A DNA stretch of 64,000 bases from Colwellia sp. RSH04. Its GTDB lineage: Bacteria; Pseudomonadota; Gammaproteobacteria; Enterobacterales; Alteromonadaceae. The position numbers and the translations under genes were made by a program. The notes under the pieces were generated by a model. That model saw nothing but the letters and a program-made list of their open reading frames with translations, had not been told where the DNA came from and made no database searches. Below are positions 1 through 8,469 of the stretch, piece by piece. The stretch covers positions 1 through 64,000 of the forward strand of contig NZ_QXIO01000003.1 in the NCBI RefSeq assembly GCF_003545765.1. The letters run 5' to 3'. Positions within the stretch are counted from its first letter, which is position 1. Each line of letters opens with the position of its first letter.

Positions 1-530
1 TTGACGTGCGCTAAGATACCCGCCGCGGTAATGGTAATAACACCATTGTTATCAATGTGATAATAACCATCGGCCGAGGTTTGGCTGCCATTACTGAACG
101 TGTATGTGGTCACATCAGCATTATTCGCTAACGTTCCCACCACGGCATCGGCCACTTGGTTTTCTTCATAACTAAAGCTTTGATCAGCAACACTTGGCGC
201 CGTGTCATCCACATCCGTTTCACTTAAGGTCACGGTAATTGTCGTTTCATTACCCGCGGCATCTGAGGCAATAATGTCATAGTCACCGCTGTTCGCGCCC
301 ACCTCAAAATCATTGACGTGCGCTAAGATACCCGCCGCGGTAATGGTAATAACACCATTGTTATCAATGTGATAATAACCATCGGCCGACGTAGTGCTGC
401 CATTGCTGAAAGTATACGTTGCCACATCAGGATTATTCGCTAGCGTCCCGACAACCGCATCGGCCACTTGGTTTTCTTCATAACTAAAGCTTTGATCGGC
501 TATACTTGGTGGTGTTATATCACCATTATC
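1..530 (-). repeat. 312-bp in-frame repeats in the adhesin gene (array continues outside)
   Basis: The segment starting ttgacgtgcgctaagatacc at base 1 recurs at 313, a 312-bp offset (104 codons), with few changes over the following 180 bases. The array is cut by the window edge, so the copy number is unknown. Confidence 0.85.
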
Positions 531-2984
531 ATTCACATTTAATGTAACCGTTGCTGTATCTGTACCGCCATTCCCATCACTAATGGTATACGTAAAAGTC
601 ACTAAACCAGTGAAATTTGCTTCTGGGATATACGTTACGACACCGTTAACGAGTGTCACGGTACCATTTAATGGTTGAGTGACTGCCGTAACCGTTAACG
701 TATCGCCATCAAGATCACTATCATTAGTAAGAACATCGATAACGGTCGCGCCATCATTTTTATTGATAGAAACGTTATCATCAACAGCAATAGGGTTATC
801 ATTTTGAGGATCGACCGTTAAGGTAACTGTCGCTGTATCAGTACCACCGTTGCCATCACTGATGGTGTAGGTAAAGGTGACAACGCCGTTGAAGTTAGGC
901 TCTGGAATATAGGTAACTACTCCGTTTACAAGTGCCACTGTACCATTTGTCGGCTGTGTTACCGCCGTCACAGTTAAAGAATCGCCCTCAAGGTCGGTGT
1001 CGTTGCTTAACACATCAATAATAATCGCACTGCTATCTTCATCAAGTGATACATTGTCATCTACTGCAACAGGTCCATCGTTTACACCATTTACCGTGAC
1101 GGTAATTTCGTGAGTTTGACCATCAACAGTGCTCACAATAAAGGTTTCAGTAAAGCTTTCGCCAACTCCTAATTCTTGAACAGCAGCAAGTGTATTATCT
1201 ATGTTGTAGAGCCAATTACCCTCAGCATCGATAGTTAAAACGCCTAGCGTATTGCTACTAGTAACCGACGCAGGATCAAACGCAGCAGTATCACTGGTAT
1301 CTACATCAGTAACGGTTAAATGACCTGAGGTCGTTAATTGATTATTTACATTCACCGCGGTGTCTTCAGTCACTGAACCAACATCGGTATCGCCTGCTTC
1401 AAGGCTTACAACGGATACATCATCAACACCATTTACCGTGACGGTAATTTCGTGAGTTTGACCATCAATCGTGCGTACAATGAAAGTTTCAGTAAAGCTT
1501 TCACCCTCATCAAGCGACTGCACTGCCTCTAGAGTATTATCTATGTTGTAGAGCCAATTACCCTCAGCATCGATGGTTAAAACACCTAGCGTATCTTCAC
1601 TGGTAACCGACGCAGGATCAAACGCAGCAGTATCACTGGTATCTACATCAGTAACGGTTAAATGACCTGAGGTCGTTAATTGATTATTTACATTCACCGC
1701 GGTGTCTTCAGTCACTGAACCAACATCGGTATCGCCTGCTTCAAGGCTAACAACAGAGACATCATCAACACCATTTACCGTGACGGTAATTTCGTGAGTT
1801 TGACCATCAATCGTGCGTACAATGAAAGTTTCAGTAAAGCTTTCACCCTCATCAAGCGACTGGACTGCCTCTAGAGTATTATCTATGTTGTAGAGCCAAT
1901 TACCCTCAGCATCGATGGTTAAAACGCCTAGCGTATTGCTACTAGTAACCGACTCGGGATCAAACGCAGCAGTATCACTGGTATCTACATCGGTAACCGT
2001 TAAATGGCCTGAGGTCGTTAATTGATTATCTTCATTGACAGCAACATCTTCTGTTACCGCGCCAACATCAGTATCGTCCCCTACAAGGCTGACGATCGAT
2101 ATATCTTCGCTGCCTTGAATCTCTATATTAACGGTATGTTCTGTACCATCAACTGAAGTAACAACAACTGATTCAAATAAACTTTCACCTACATCTAAAG
2201 ATTGAATAACTGATAATTCATTATTTAATTGAAATTGCCAGTTACCGTCTTCATCAATAGTGAAAACTCCGTATTGAGTTTCTATAGAGTTTACAATAAA
2301 TTGCGCTTCATCTTCATTAGTATCAATTACATCTAAGCTACCATTAACGACAGTTAATGAATCTTCAATTGCTATGACTTGATCTTCACCGGAAATTATC
2401 GCTGGTCTAGGGGCATTTTCATCATCAGCTGGGGGAGTACTTTGAATTGAGCCTTCGCTGTAACTGGTATCAAAACCAGCCGTTACTTCAACTTCTTCGA
2501 TAGTTGCATCTATTTTAGGTGAAGTAGAAGAGCCTTGATTACCCGCTTCACCTGCGGCAGCTGCTTCAAATTCTTCGACAGAGGTTGGATCAACCCCATT
2601 TGCAATAAGCTCTTGTAAGTTATTTATCTCATCTTGGTTTGTAACCGTAGGATCTACGCCATTTAAAATTAACTGTTGTAATTGCTCAACATTTTGCTGT
2701 TCTATAGCTAGGACATCACCTGAAATCACTTGAGTTTTAGCAATAGCATTAGCGTTTTCATCCAAAGAAATGCAGGCTATACATGAAGGTTCAATAGCAA
2801 CAGAATTAGCATGACCATCAAATTGAACAAATACCCTTGCATCATTAGGTGTTAAAATTACATCTCCTGGGCTGACTTTATCCCCAGTTTTTAACGCTCT
2901 TTTTTGACCATCAGCATTAATGATTACTACGTTACCAACAACAGAAATAACGTTACCAACTTCAACCAGCTTAACTTCTTGCAT
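1..2984 (-). CDS. LapA-type giant adhesin, N-terminal part (3' end outside window)
   Basis: Open frame from an ATG at 2984 that runs off the window at base 1, so about 994 residues of a longer protein are visible. Residues 1-110 look like the retention module of LapA/BapA-type adhesins: a beta-rich start followed by two LQxLIxNGVDPT-like segments. An AAAAG stretch at about residues 138-143 then resembles the di-alanine site cut by the LapG protease, and a TAGFDTS segment follows. The rest is tandem cadherin/VCBS/Ig-like repeats rich in Asp, Thr and Val: about four 114-residue VCBS-like units, two 93-residue units ending in YTISDGNGGTD-type motifs, and 104-residue units at the window edge. No classical signal peptide is visible, as expected for type I secretion, whose C-terminal signal would lie outside the window. 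Likely anchored in the outer membrane for attachment and biofilm formation. Family call is firm; ligand unknown. Confidence 0.9.
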   Translation of the reverse strand, partial: MQEVKLVEVGNVISVVGNVVIINADGQKRALKTGDKVSPGDVILTPNDARVFVQFDGHANSVAIEPSCIACISLDENANAIAKTQVISGDVLAIEQQNVEQLQQLILNGVDPTVTNQDEINNLQELIANGVDPTSVEEFEAAAAGEAGNQGSSTSPKIDATIEEVEVTAGFDTSYSEGSIQSTPPADDENAPRPAIISGEDQVIAIEDSLTVVNGSLDVIDTNEDEAQFIVNSIETQYGVFTIDEDGNWQFQLNNELSVIQSLDVGESLFESVVVTSVDGTEHTVNIEIQGSEDISIVSLVGDDTDVGAVTEDVAVNEDNQLTTSGHLTVTDVDTSDTAAFDPESVTSSNTLGVLTIDAEGNWLYNIDNTLEAVQSLDEGESFTETFIVRTIDGQTHEITVTVNGVDDVSVVSLEAGDTDVGSVTEDTAVNVNNQLTTSGHLTVTDVDTSDTAAFDPASVTSEDTLGVLTIDAEGNWLYNIDNTLEAVQSLDEGESFTETFIVRTIDGQTHEITVTVNGVDDVSVVSLEAGDTDVGSVTEDTAVNVNNQLTTSGHLTVTDVDTSDTAAFDPASVTSSNTLGVLTIDAEGNWLYNIDNTLAAVQELGVGESFTETFIVSTVDGQTHEITVTVNGVNDGPVAVDDNVSLDEDSSAIIIDVLSNDTDLEGDSLTVTAVTQPTNGTVALVNGVVTYIPEPNFNGVVTFTYTISDGNGGTDTATVTLTVDPQNDNPIAVDDNVSINKNDGATVIDVLTNDSDLDGDTLTVTAVTQPLNGTVTLVNGVVTYIPEANFTGLVTFTYTISDGNGGTDTATVTLNVNDNGDITPPSIADQSFSYEENQVADAVVGTLANNPDVATYTFSNGSTTSADGYYHIDNNGVITITAAGILAHVNDFEVGANSGDYDIIASDAAGNETTITVTLSETDVDDTAPSVADQSFSYEENQVADAVVGTLANNADVTTYTFSNGSQTSADGYYHIDNNGVITITAAGILAHV
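531..1085 (-). repeat. two 279-bp repeats (93-residue cadherin-like units) in the adhesin gene
   Basis: The ctgtatc motif and its surroundings at 554 recur at 833, an offset of 279 bp (93 codons). The encoded units follow the pattern NDSDLDGDTLTV...YTISDGNGGTD, typical of tandem-95/cadherin-like adhesin repeats. The copies are clearly homologous but more diverged than the 342-bp units. Confidence 0.75.
1085..2110 (-). repeat. three tandem 342-bp in-frame repeats in the adhesin gene
   Basis: Units begin at 1085, 1427 and 1769 and are offset by exactly 342 bp (114 codons). Long stretches are identical between copies, for example the segment starting caccatttaccgtgacgg in each. A diverged fourth copy lies at about 2111-2440. 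Near-identity at the DNA level implies recent duplication or gene conversion. Confidence 0.9.
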
Positions 2985-3282
2985 ACAACTTTTTCCAAGC
3001 TTAATAAAAACAGACGGTTTGTTACAAACACGTAAATATAATTGTAGCAATTTTAAGCTAAAAATTAAACAAATTTCAGTTAAATAGCGCCAAAACTATG
3101 GTAAACAGCCTCTTAAAAGCAAAATAATGTCTTAACCTTATAAAGACTATAAATGTTAACAAACTGTATACCTTATACCTAAATTCATAAAAATGATTGA
3201 TTGTATTGGGTAAATTAGCATTATTGCTCTATAGTGCTAGACCATAGAATACTGATTAACTTAAATTAATAATGAGAAGCCA

Positions 3283-3855
3283 ATGAAAAACTTAAACCTT
3301 ACCCTAGTATTAATACTGATTATTAATCTTTTAAACTTTCGTATTGCTGTTGCTGACGAAGTAACATCAACTATTTCTACTTTTAAAAAATCTGAACAGT
3401 TAGCTCCTTTTTTTAAGAATGCTTATGGCTATGCTGTATTTCCAACAATAGGTAAAGGTGGTGTAGGCTTTGGTGGTGCTTATGGTAAAGGCTCTGTATT
3501 CAAACAAGGTAAAAAAACTGGCACCACAACAATGACTCAATTAACCTTTGGTTTCCAACTTGGAGGGCAAGCATTTAGTGAAATCATTTTCTTCGAGGAT
3601 AAGGCGACTTATTACGCCTTTACCAAAGGCAACTTTGAATTTAGCGCGCAAGCATCTGCCGTTGCTATTACTTTAGGTGCTAACGCTAAAGCAAGTACCA
3701 CAGGCGCTTCAGCCGGCACTTCAACTGACAGTGAAACCCAACAGAAAGGAGTATACCAAAAAGGTATGGCAACATTTACTTATGCTAAAGGTGGTTTAAT
3801 GTATGAAGCAGCGTTAGGTGGACAAAAATTCAGCTTTACTCCGATAGAAAAATAA
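3283..3855 (+). CDS. SYLF/Ysc84-domain lipid-binding protein, secreted
   Basis: 190 residues with an N-terminal signal peptide ending near AVADE (about residue 25). The remainder matches the bacterial SYLF (Ysc84-like) family: AYGYAVFPTIGKGGVGFGGAYGKG, a second Gly-rich strand TFGFQLGGQAFSEIIFF, and AKGGLMYEAALGGQKFSF near the end. In this family the central segment has short alternating Ala/Thr/Ser stretches, seen here at about residues 125-150. Members bind phospholipid and are usually periplasmic or outer-membrane associated; a precise bacterial role is not established. It is a single gene, divergent from the adhesin and convergent with the FGGY kinase. Confidence 0.85.
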   Translation: MKNLNLTLVLILIINLLNFRIAVADEVTSTISTFKKSEQLAPFFKNAYGYAVFPTIGKGGVGFGGAYGKGSVFKQGKKTGTTTMTQLTFGFQLGGQAFSEIIFFEDKATYYAFTKGNFEFSAQASAVAITLGANAKASTTGASAGTSTDSETQQKGVYQKGMATFTYAKGGLMYEAALGGQKFSFTPIEK

Positions 3856-3866
3856 TATTATCGCAT

Positions 3867-3890
3867 GCAGTAGGCATTGACGCCTACTGC
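3867..3890. terminator. hairpin between convergent genes
   Basis: Perfect 9-bp stem gcagtaggc (3867-3875) / gcctactgc (3882-3890) with a 6-base loop. There is no clear T-run. The right arm overlaps the stop codon region of the FGGY kinase gene, so it may act as a weak bidirectional terminator. Confidence 0.45.
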
Positions 3891-5461
3891 GGATAGCCTG
3901 TTATTTCTTTAATGTTTTGATAAATAGGTTTTAATTGTCGATACATTTTTTTATACACTTTTGAATACAACTGATCGTAAAGTTGCACATTGTCTTGTTG
4001 TGGAATAAAACTCGCCTCTGTTCGTGTCATCGCCTGAACAGCATCACTATAGTTTCCATATACTCCCATGCCAACTGCGGTATTAATAGCTGCACCTAAT
4101 CCTGAAGTTTCATAGGTGTGAGGCCTATAAGTAGGTAAATTAAATATATCTGCTGTTAATTGCAAAACAGCATCAGATTGAGAACCTCCTCCTGAGACAA
4201 TAAGTTGGGTAACCTTACACCCTTGCTTTTTCTGCAAACTTTCTTTACCTTCACGCAACGCATACGCTAGACCTTCAAGAATAGCTCGATACACGTGTGC
4301 TCTAGTATGTACATCACCAAACCCTAAAATAGCGCCTTTCGCTTCAAGATTCTTTAAACCAGGCGACCAATAAGGTTGCAACATAAGACCCATAGACCCC
4401 GGTGGTACGGTTGCAACCAGTTCATCAAATAAACTTTCAGGGCTAACTCCTAACGCTTTAGCTTGTTGAGTTTCTAATAAACCAAACTCTTCTTTAAACC
4501 AGTTAATCATCCAGAAACCCCGATATATCATTACTTCACTGTTGTAGTGATTAGGAATTGCTGAAGGGTAAGGAGGAATAAAACGTAAAGGTTCAATATA
4601 GCGGGAGTTATTGGTATTTATGGTCGCGGTAGTGCCATAACTTAAACTTGCTGTATTAGGTGAGATGCACCCTGAACCCAATACTTCGCAGGCTTTATCA
4701 GAAGCACTAGCAATTAGCGTTAACCCAACAGGTAAACCCGTAAACTGTGCAGCTTGCTCGGTAATTTTACCTAGTTGCTCTCCTGGCTTCACCAAATTAG
4801 GTAGCATTGCCGGTGTGACTTTTAATGCTTTCCATTTCCAATCGAATTTACTAGCCCAACACTGCTTTTTATAATTAAATGGTAAATACCCGACGATACT
4901 GGCAACTGAGTCATTAAAATTGTTCGTCAGCTGGTAAGTTAAATACCCTGACAACAACAGAAATTTATCTGTTTTTTGCCAAACATCAGGTTGGTGTTGC
5001 GCGATCCAATTTGCTTGTGCTTTGCGTCTAAAGTACTCAATAACGCTTGATTGCCCTATGCAAGTGAAAGCAATACGCCAATACCAAGGCATTTTCTTTG
5101 GTTTATCTGCTAAACGCTGATCAAGCCAGAGCATGGCCGGTCTAAGTGGCTTACCATTTTTATCTAAATTAATCACGCTTCCGCGCTGTGTAGTTAGGGT
5201 GGCCGCGATGATTTTGGTTTTTAAATTATGTAATAGAACATACTCTTGTTGCCATAGCTCTTGACAGCACTGAGCGAGCATTTGCCAAAAATAGTCAGCA
5301 TTTTGCTCTGCCCAACCGGGTTGATTTGAGAAATAAGGCGTGAGTGTGATTTGACTTTTAGCAACTAAATTACCTGATAAATCAAATAAAAGCGCTCTTA
5401 TACTTTGTGTACCATTATCAATAGCTAAAATGAGCTTTTCAGGGATTTTATCTTGATTCAT
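3884..5461 (-). CDS. FGGY-family carbohydrate kinase
   Basis: 525 residues with both actin-like ATPase halves of the FGGY family. The N-terminal phosphate-1 loop reads ILAIDNGTQSIRALLFD (residues 11-27). An AMLWLDQR segment (about 110-117) supplies the likely catalytic Asp. SYGTTAT marks the start of the C-terminal half and VSGGGSQSDAVLQLTADIF (about 423-441) the second FGGY signature. It phosphorylates a sugar or polyol with ATP. The sequence does not tell glycerol, xylulose, ribulose or another substrate apart, and no transporter or sugar isomerase lies beside it. It stands alone between the SYLF gene (convergent) and argR (same strand, 80 bases upstream). Confidence 0.85.
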   Translation of the reverse strand: MNQDKIPEKLILAIDNGTQSIRALLFDLSGNLVAKSQITLTPYFSNQPGWAEQNADYFWQMLAQCCQELWQQEYVLLHNLKTKIIAATLTTQRGSVINLDKNGKPLRPAMLWLDQRLADKPKKMPWYWRIAFTCIGQSSVIEYFRRKAQANWIAQHQPDVWQKTDKFLLLSGYLTYQLTNNFNDSVASIVGYLPFNYKKQCWASKFDWKWKALKVTPAMLPNLVKPGEQLGKITEQAAQFTGLPVGLTLIASASDKACEVLGSGCISPNTASLSYGTTATINTNNSRYIEPLRFIPPYPSAIPNHYNSEVMIYRGFWMINWFKEEFGLLETQQAKALGVSPESLFDELVATVPPGSMGLMLQPYWSPGLKNLEAKGAILGFGDVHTRAHVYRAILEGLAYALREGKESLQKKQGCKVTQLIVSGGGSQSDAVLQLTADIFNLPTYRPHTYETSGLGAAINTAVGMGVYGNYSDAVQAMTRTEASFIPQQDNVQLYDQLYSKVYKKMYRQLKPIYQNIKEITGYPQ

Positions 5462-5541
5462 TATTAAATAATAACCGAGTTGACATAAAACCTGAGATAA
5501 AAATAAAAGAGGCCTGAATTAACAGAGTTCACTTAAAATGA

Positions 5542-6024
5542 TTACTCACTAACCTTAACGCCTAATAACTGTCGAATAGAAAGCGTTATTTGTTCAATAT
5601 TATGTACATTGTCTGGGGCGATAAATATTGTATCGTCACCTGCTAATGTTCCTAGAATACCTGCTGATTCTCCCATGCTATCTAACATGCGAGAAATTAA
5701 TGGTGCTCCACCTATACCTGTTTTTACTATAATCTGCATATTATTATGCTTTACGCTAGTTACCACAGATTCTATTGATTGCTTCGATTTAGGCACTGCC
5801 AATTCATCAGGCAAAATATAAATCATTTCATTATTAGCGTTACGTGTTTTGACGGCACCGAGCTTTGACAATAAGCGAGATATCTTAGCTTGTGACATAT
5901 TCACAAAACCTTGTTCAGCAAGGGCGTCAGCTAATTGACCTTGAGAGCCATAACATTGTTCTTTGAGTAGTTTTTTAAAAGCTTGAACTAGGTTAGATTC
6001 AATTTGTTTACGGCTACTATTCAT
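5542..6024 (-). CDS. argR: arginine repressor ArgR, paralogue 1
   Basis: 160 residues. The N-terminal winged helix (1-75) has the ArgR signature GSQGQLADALAEQGFVNMSQAKISRLLSKLGAVKTRN. The C-terminal hexamerisation and arginine-binding domain carries [13 protein letters not shown] (about 125-137), including the GDD pair that contacts arginine in E. coli ArgR. It is divergent from the S46 peptidase gene. A second complete ArgR is encoded at 62131-62604 next to mdh, the usual gammaproteobacterial location, so this copy is the extra one. The two share the same architecture but differ at many positions. An imperfect ARG-box-like sequence lies just upstream at 6035-6048, suggesting autoregulation. 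Confidence 0.92.
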   Translation of the reverse strand: MNSSRKQIESNLVQAFKKLLKEQCYGSQGQLADALAEQGFVNMSQAKISRLLSKLGAVKTRNANNEMIYILPDELAVPKSKQSIESVVTSVKHNNMQIIVKTGIGGAPLISRMLDSMGESAGILGTLAGDDTIFIAPDNVHNIEQITLSIRQLLGVKVSE

Positions 6025-6034
6025 CCAGCGACTT

Positions 6035-6048
6035 CACATAATTATTCA
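6035..6048. promoter_or_regulatory. possible ARG-box half-palindrome upstream of argR paralogue 1
   Basis: CACAT-AATT-ATTCA matches the ArgR consensus TGAAT-WWWW-ATTCA at 11 of 14 positions. The right half is perfect and the left half poor. It lies 11 bases upstream of the ATG. A single weak box is only suggestive. Confidence 0.3.
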
Positions 6049-6191
6049 TAAAAACTGTATTCTACACTATTTGTTACCAATTAGGACAGTGTGGTTTGTT
6101 GACTAACTTGACTGTTTTCACTTCCTCGCGCAAAATCCATGCTGCAAAAAAGATTAACAATATAATAACATTCACTGTTGAGATATTTCCT

Positions 6192-8375
6192 ATGAGAAAA
6201 TTAACAAAACTACTTATGCTACCTGTGCTAGCATTTGCTAGTCATACAGCAATAGCTGATGAAGGGATGTGGCAACCACATCAATTACCGACTATTGCAA
6301 AGCAATTAACTAAAGCGGGATTAAAGCTAAACCCTAATGATTTAACTGACTTAACAGGTTTCCCAATGGGTGCCATTGTCAGTTTAGGTGGTTGTACCGC
6401 CTCTTTTGTTTCTGATCAAGGCTTAGTTGCTACTAATCATCACTGTGTTTACGGTTCAATTCAATACAACTCAACAGAAGATAACAATTTGCTAAAGAAT
6501 GGTTTTTTAGCAAAGTCTCTTGATGAAGAAGTGCCTGCAACACCTGGTAGTCGTATCTATGTTACCGAAGAAATTACTGAAGTGACTAAACTAGTTAAAT
6601 CAGGCTTAAGTAACAATATGACAGGTAGCCAACGTTATAAGGCTATTGACGAGAATTCTAAAAAGCTTGTTGCTGAGTGTGAAAATGATGATCGCTACCG
6701 TTGTAGCGTTGTTAATTTCCACGGTGGATTAGAATATTACCTATTCAAACAACTAACTATTCGTGATGTTCGATTAGTTCATGCTCCAGCAAGTAGCATT
6801 GGTAAATACGGCGGCGATATCGATAACTGGATGTGGCCACGTCACACTGGCGATTATGGTTTTTACCGTGCGTACGTGGGTAAAGATGGACAACCAGCTG
6901 ACTTTAGCAAAGACAATGTTCCATACAAGCCAAAGCACCACTTAAAAGTGAATAAGAGCAGTGTTGATAATGGCGATTATATTATGGTGCTAGGTTATCC
7001 TGGCCGTACTAACCGTTACCGTACAGCTTATGAAGTTGAGAACACATTCACTTGGACTTACCCGCAAGCAAAAGCGTACCGTGAAGAAATTATTAATTTA
7101 ATTCACACACACTCTGAAGAAGGCAGCGAAGCACGTCTTAAGTATGAAAGCACTTTAGCTGGCCTTGCTAACTATGCTAAAAACTATGGCTCTATGATCC
7201 ACAGTTTCAATACAGGTACTTTCTTTGCACGTAAACAAGCACTTGAAAGTAACTTATCTCAGTGGGTAAACAGTAACGCTAAACGTAAAGCACAATATGG
7301 CGAAGCGTTATCAGGCTTAGACAAGTTATTAAAAATGGACGATGCACAACAAGCTCGTGATTTAATCACAGGTTATATGCGTTATAGTAAAATGCTTACC
7401 ACAGCTAACCGTTTACATCGCTTAGCCGTAGAAAAGCAAAAGCCAAACTTAGAACGTGAGCGCGGTTATCAAGAACGTGACATAGCACGCTTTGAACAAG
7501 GCATGAAAGCGGTTGATCGTCGTTACGATAAAAAAATTGATACTGAAATTTTAGTAGCAATGCTAACGCATTACGTGGCATTACCTAAATCAGATCGTAT
7601 CACTGCCTTTGACAAGTTCTTTGGTTTAAGCAAAACAACCACTAAAAACTTTAATGAAAAAGCATTACGTAAAACGCTGGCTAAAATGTACAAGAAAACC
7701 ACGCTTAATTCTCAAGAGCAACGGTTAGCTTGGATGAACAAGTCAGTGAGTGATTTTGAAAAAAGTAAAGACCCTTTCATTAAACTAGCCGTTGCAAGTT
7801 TTAAAGAACGCAAAGCGATTGAAGATAAGTCAAAAGAGTTAGCGGGTAACATTAATGCTTACCGTCCTAAATACATGGCTGCATTAATAGCTTACTTTAA
7901 CGATAAAAACTTACCTGTATATGCTGATGCAAATAGTACCTTACGTATCACATACGGTAATGTTAAAGGTTATTCACCTCAAGACGGTTTAGTGGCTACA
8001 CCTTACACAACCCTTGAAGGTATTGTCGCTAAAGATACTGGTGTTGCACCTTTTGATGCCCCTAAGAAACAATTAGACCTTATCAAGAATAAGTTCTACG
8101 GTGGTTACGAAAAAGAAGCAATTGGCTCAGTACCTGTTAACTACTTAGGTACCTTGGACATTACCGGTGGTAACTCTGGCTCTCCAACACTAAATGACAA
8201 AGCTGAATTTGTTGGTTTAGTGTTTGATGGTGTATATGAAAGCATCATTGGTGACTGGGATTACGATACTAAATTAAACCGTTCAATACACGTTGACGTT
8301 CGTTATATGCTTTGGGTTATGGAGCATGTAGACGGTGCAACCAACTTAATTGAAGAAATGGATATTGTTGAATAA
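6192..8375 (+). CDS. S46-family dipeptidyl-peptidase (DPP7-like), secreted
   Basis: The frame is open from 6096, but the ATG at 6192 begins a typical signal peptide (MRKLTKLL...ASHTAIADE), so 727 residues are expected. Mature sequence starts EGMWQPHQLP, the S46 hallmark. The chymotrypsin-like triad is visible: His in ATNHHC (about residue 84), Asp in GGDIDNWMWPRHTGDY, and Ser662 in TGGNSGSP. Position +18 from that Ser is Gly680 (FDG), matching the Gly of DPP7 rather than the Arg of DPP11, so preference for hydrophobic rather than acidic P1 residues is inferred. It removes dipeptides from the N-terminus of oligopeptides in the periplasm. Monocistronic, followed by a strong terminator. Confidence 0.92.
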   Translation: MRKLTKLLMLPVLAFASHTAIADEGMWQPHQLPTIAKQLTKAGLKLNPNDLTDLTGFPMGAIVSLGGCTASFVSDQGLVATNHHCVYGSIQYNSTEDNNLLKNGFLAKSLDEEVPATPGSRIYVTEEITEVTKLVKSGLSNNMTGSQRYKAIDENSKKLVAECENDDRYRCSVVNFHGGLEYYLFKQLTIRDVRLVHAPASSIGKYGGDIDNWMWPRHTGDYGFYRAYVGKDGQPADFSKDNVPYKPKHHLKVNKSSVDNGDYIMVLGYPGRTNRYRTAYEVENTFTWTYPQAKAYREEIINLIHTHSEEGSEARLKYESTLAGLANYAKNYGSMIHSFNTGTFFARKQALESNLSQWVNSNAKRKAQYGEALSGLDKLLKMDDAQQARDLITGYMRYSKMLTTANRLHRLAVEKQKPNLERERGYQERDIARFEQGMKAVDRRYDKKIDTEILVAMLTHYVALPKSDRITAFDKFFGLSKTTTKNFNEKALRKTLAKMYKKTTLNSQEQRLAWMNKSVSDFEKSKDPFIKLAVASFKERKAIEDKSKELAGNINAYRPKYMAALIAYFNDKNLPVYADANSTLRITYGNVKGYSPQDGLVATPYTTLEGIVAKDTGVAPFDAPKKQLDLIKNKFYGGYEKEAIGSVPVNYLGTLDITGGNSGSPTLNDKAEFVGLVFDGVYESIIGDWDYDTKLNRSIHVDVRYMLWVMEHVDGATNLIEEMDIVE

Positions 8376-8420
8376 AGCGCTTAAATATAACAAGGCTATT
8401 CAATAACGAATTAAATGTTA

Positions 8421-8454
8421 AATGCCGTTCACATTATGTGAACGGCATTTTTTT
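8421..8454. terminator. rho-independent terminator after the S46 peptidase gene
   Basis: Perfect palindrome aatgccgttcacat / atgtgaacggcatt (8421-8434 and 8436-8449) followed by a run of T to 8454. It lies between convergent genes. Confidence 0.85.
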
Positions 8455-8469
8455 ATCTATTTAACACGC

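Noticed and set aside
1-2110. Regularly spaced DNA repeats
   Set aside because: These are long in-frame coding repeats (93, 104 and 114 codons) and not a CRISPR array, which would have 25-40-base repeats with unique spacers.
4665-4874. Short plus-strand reading frame inside the FGGY kinase gene
   Set aside because: It is a shadow of the FGGY coding frame without a ribosome site or recognisable protein features.
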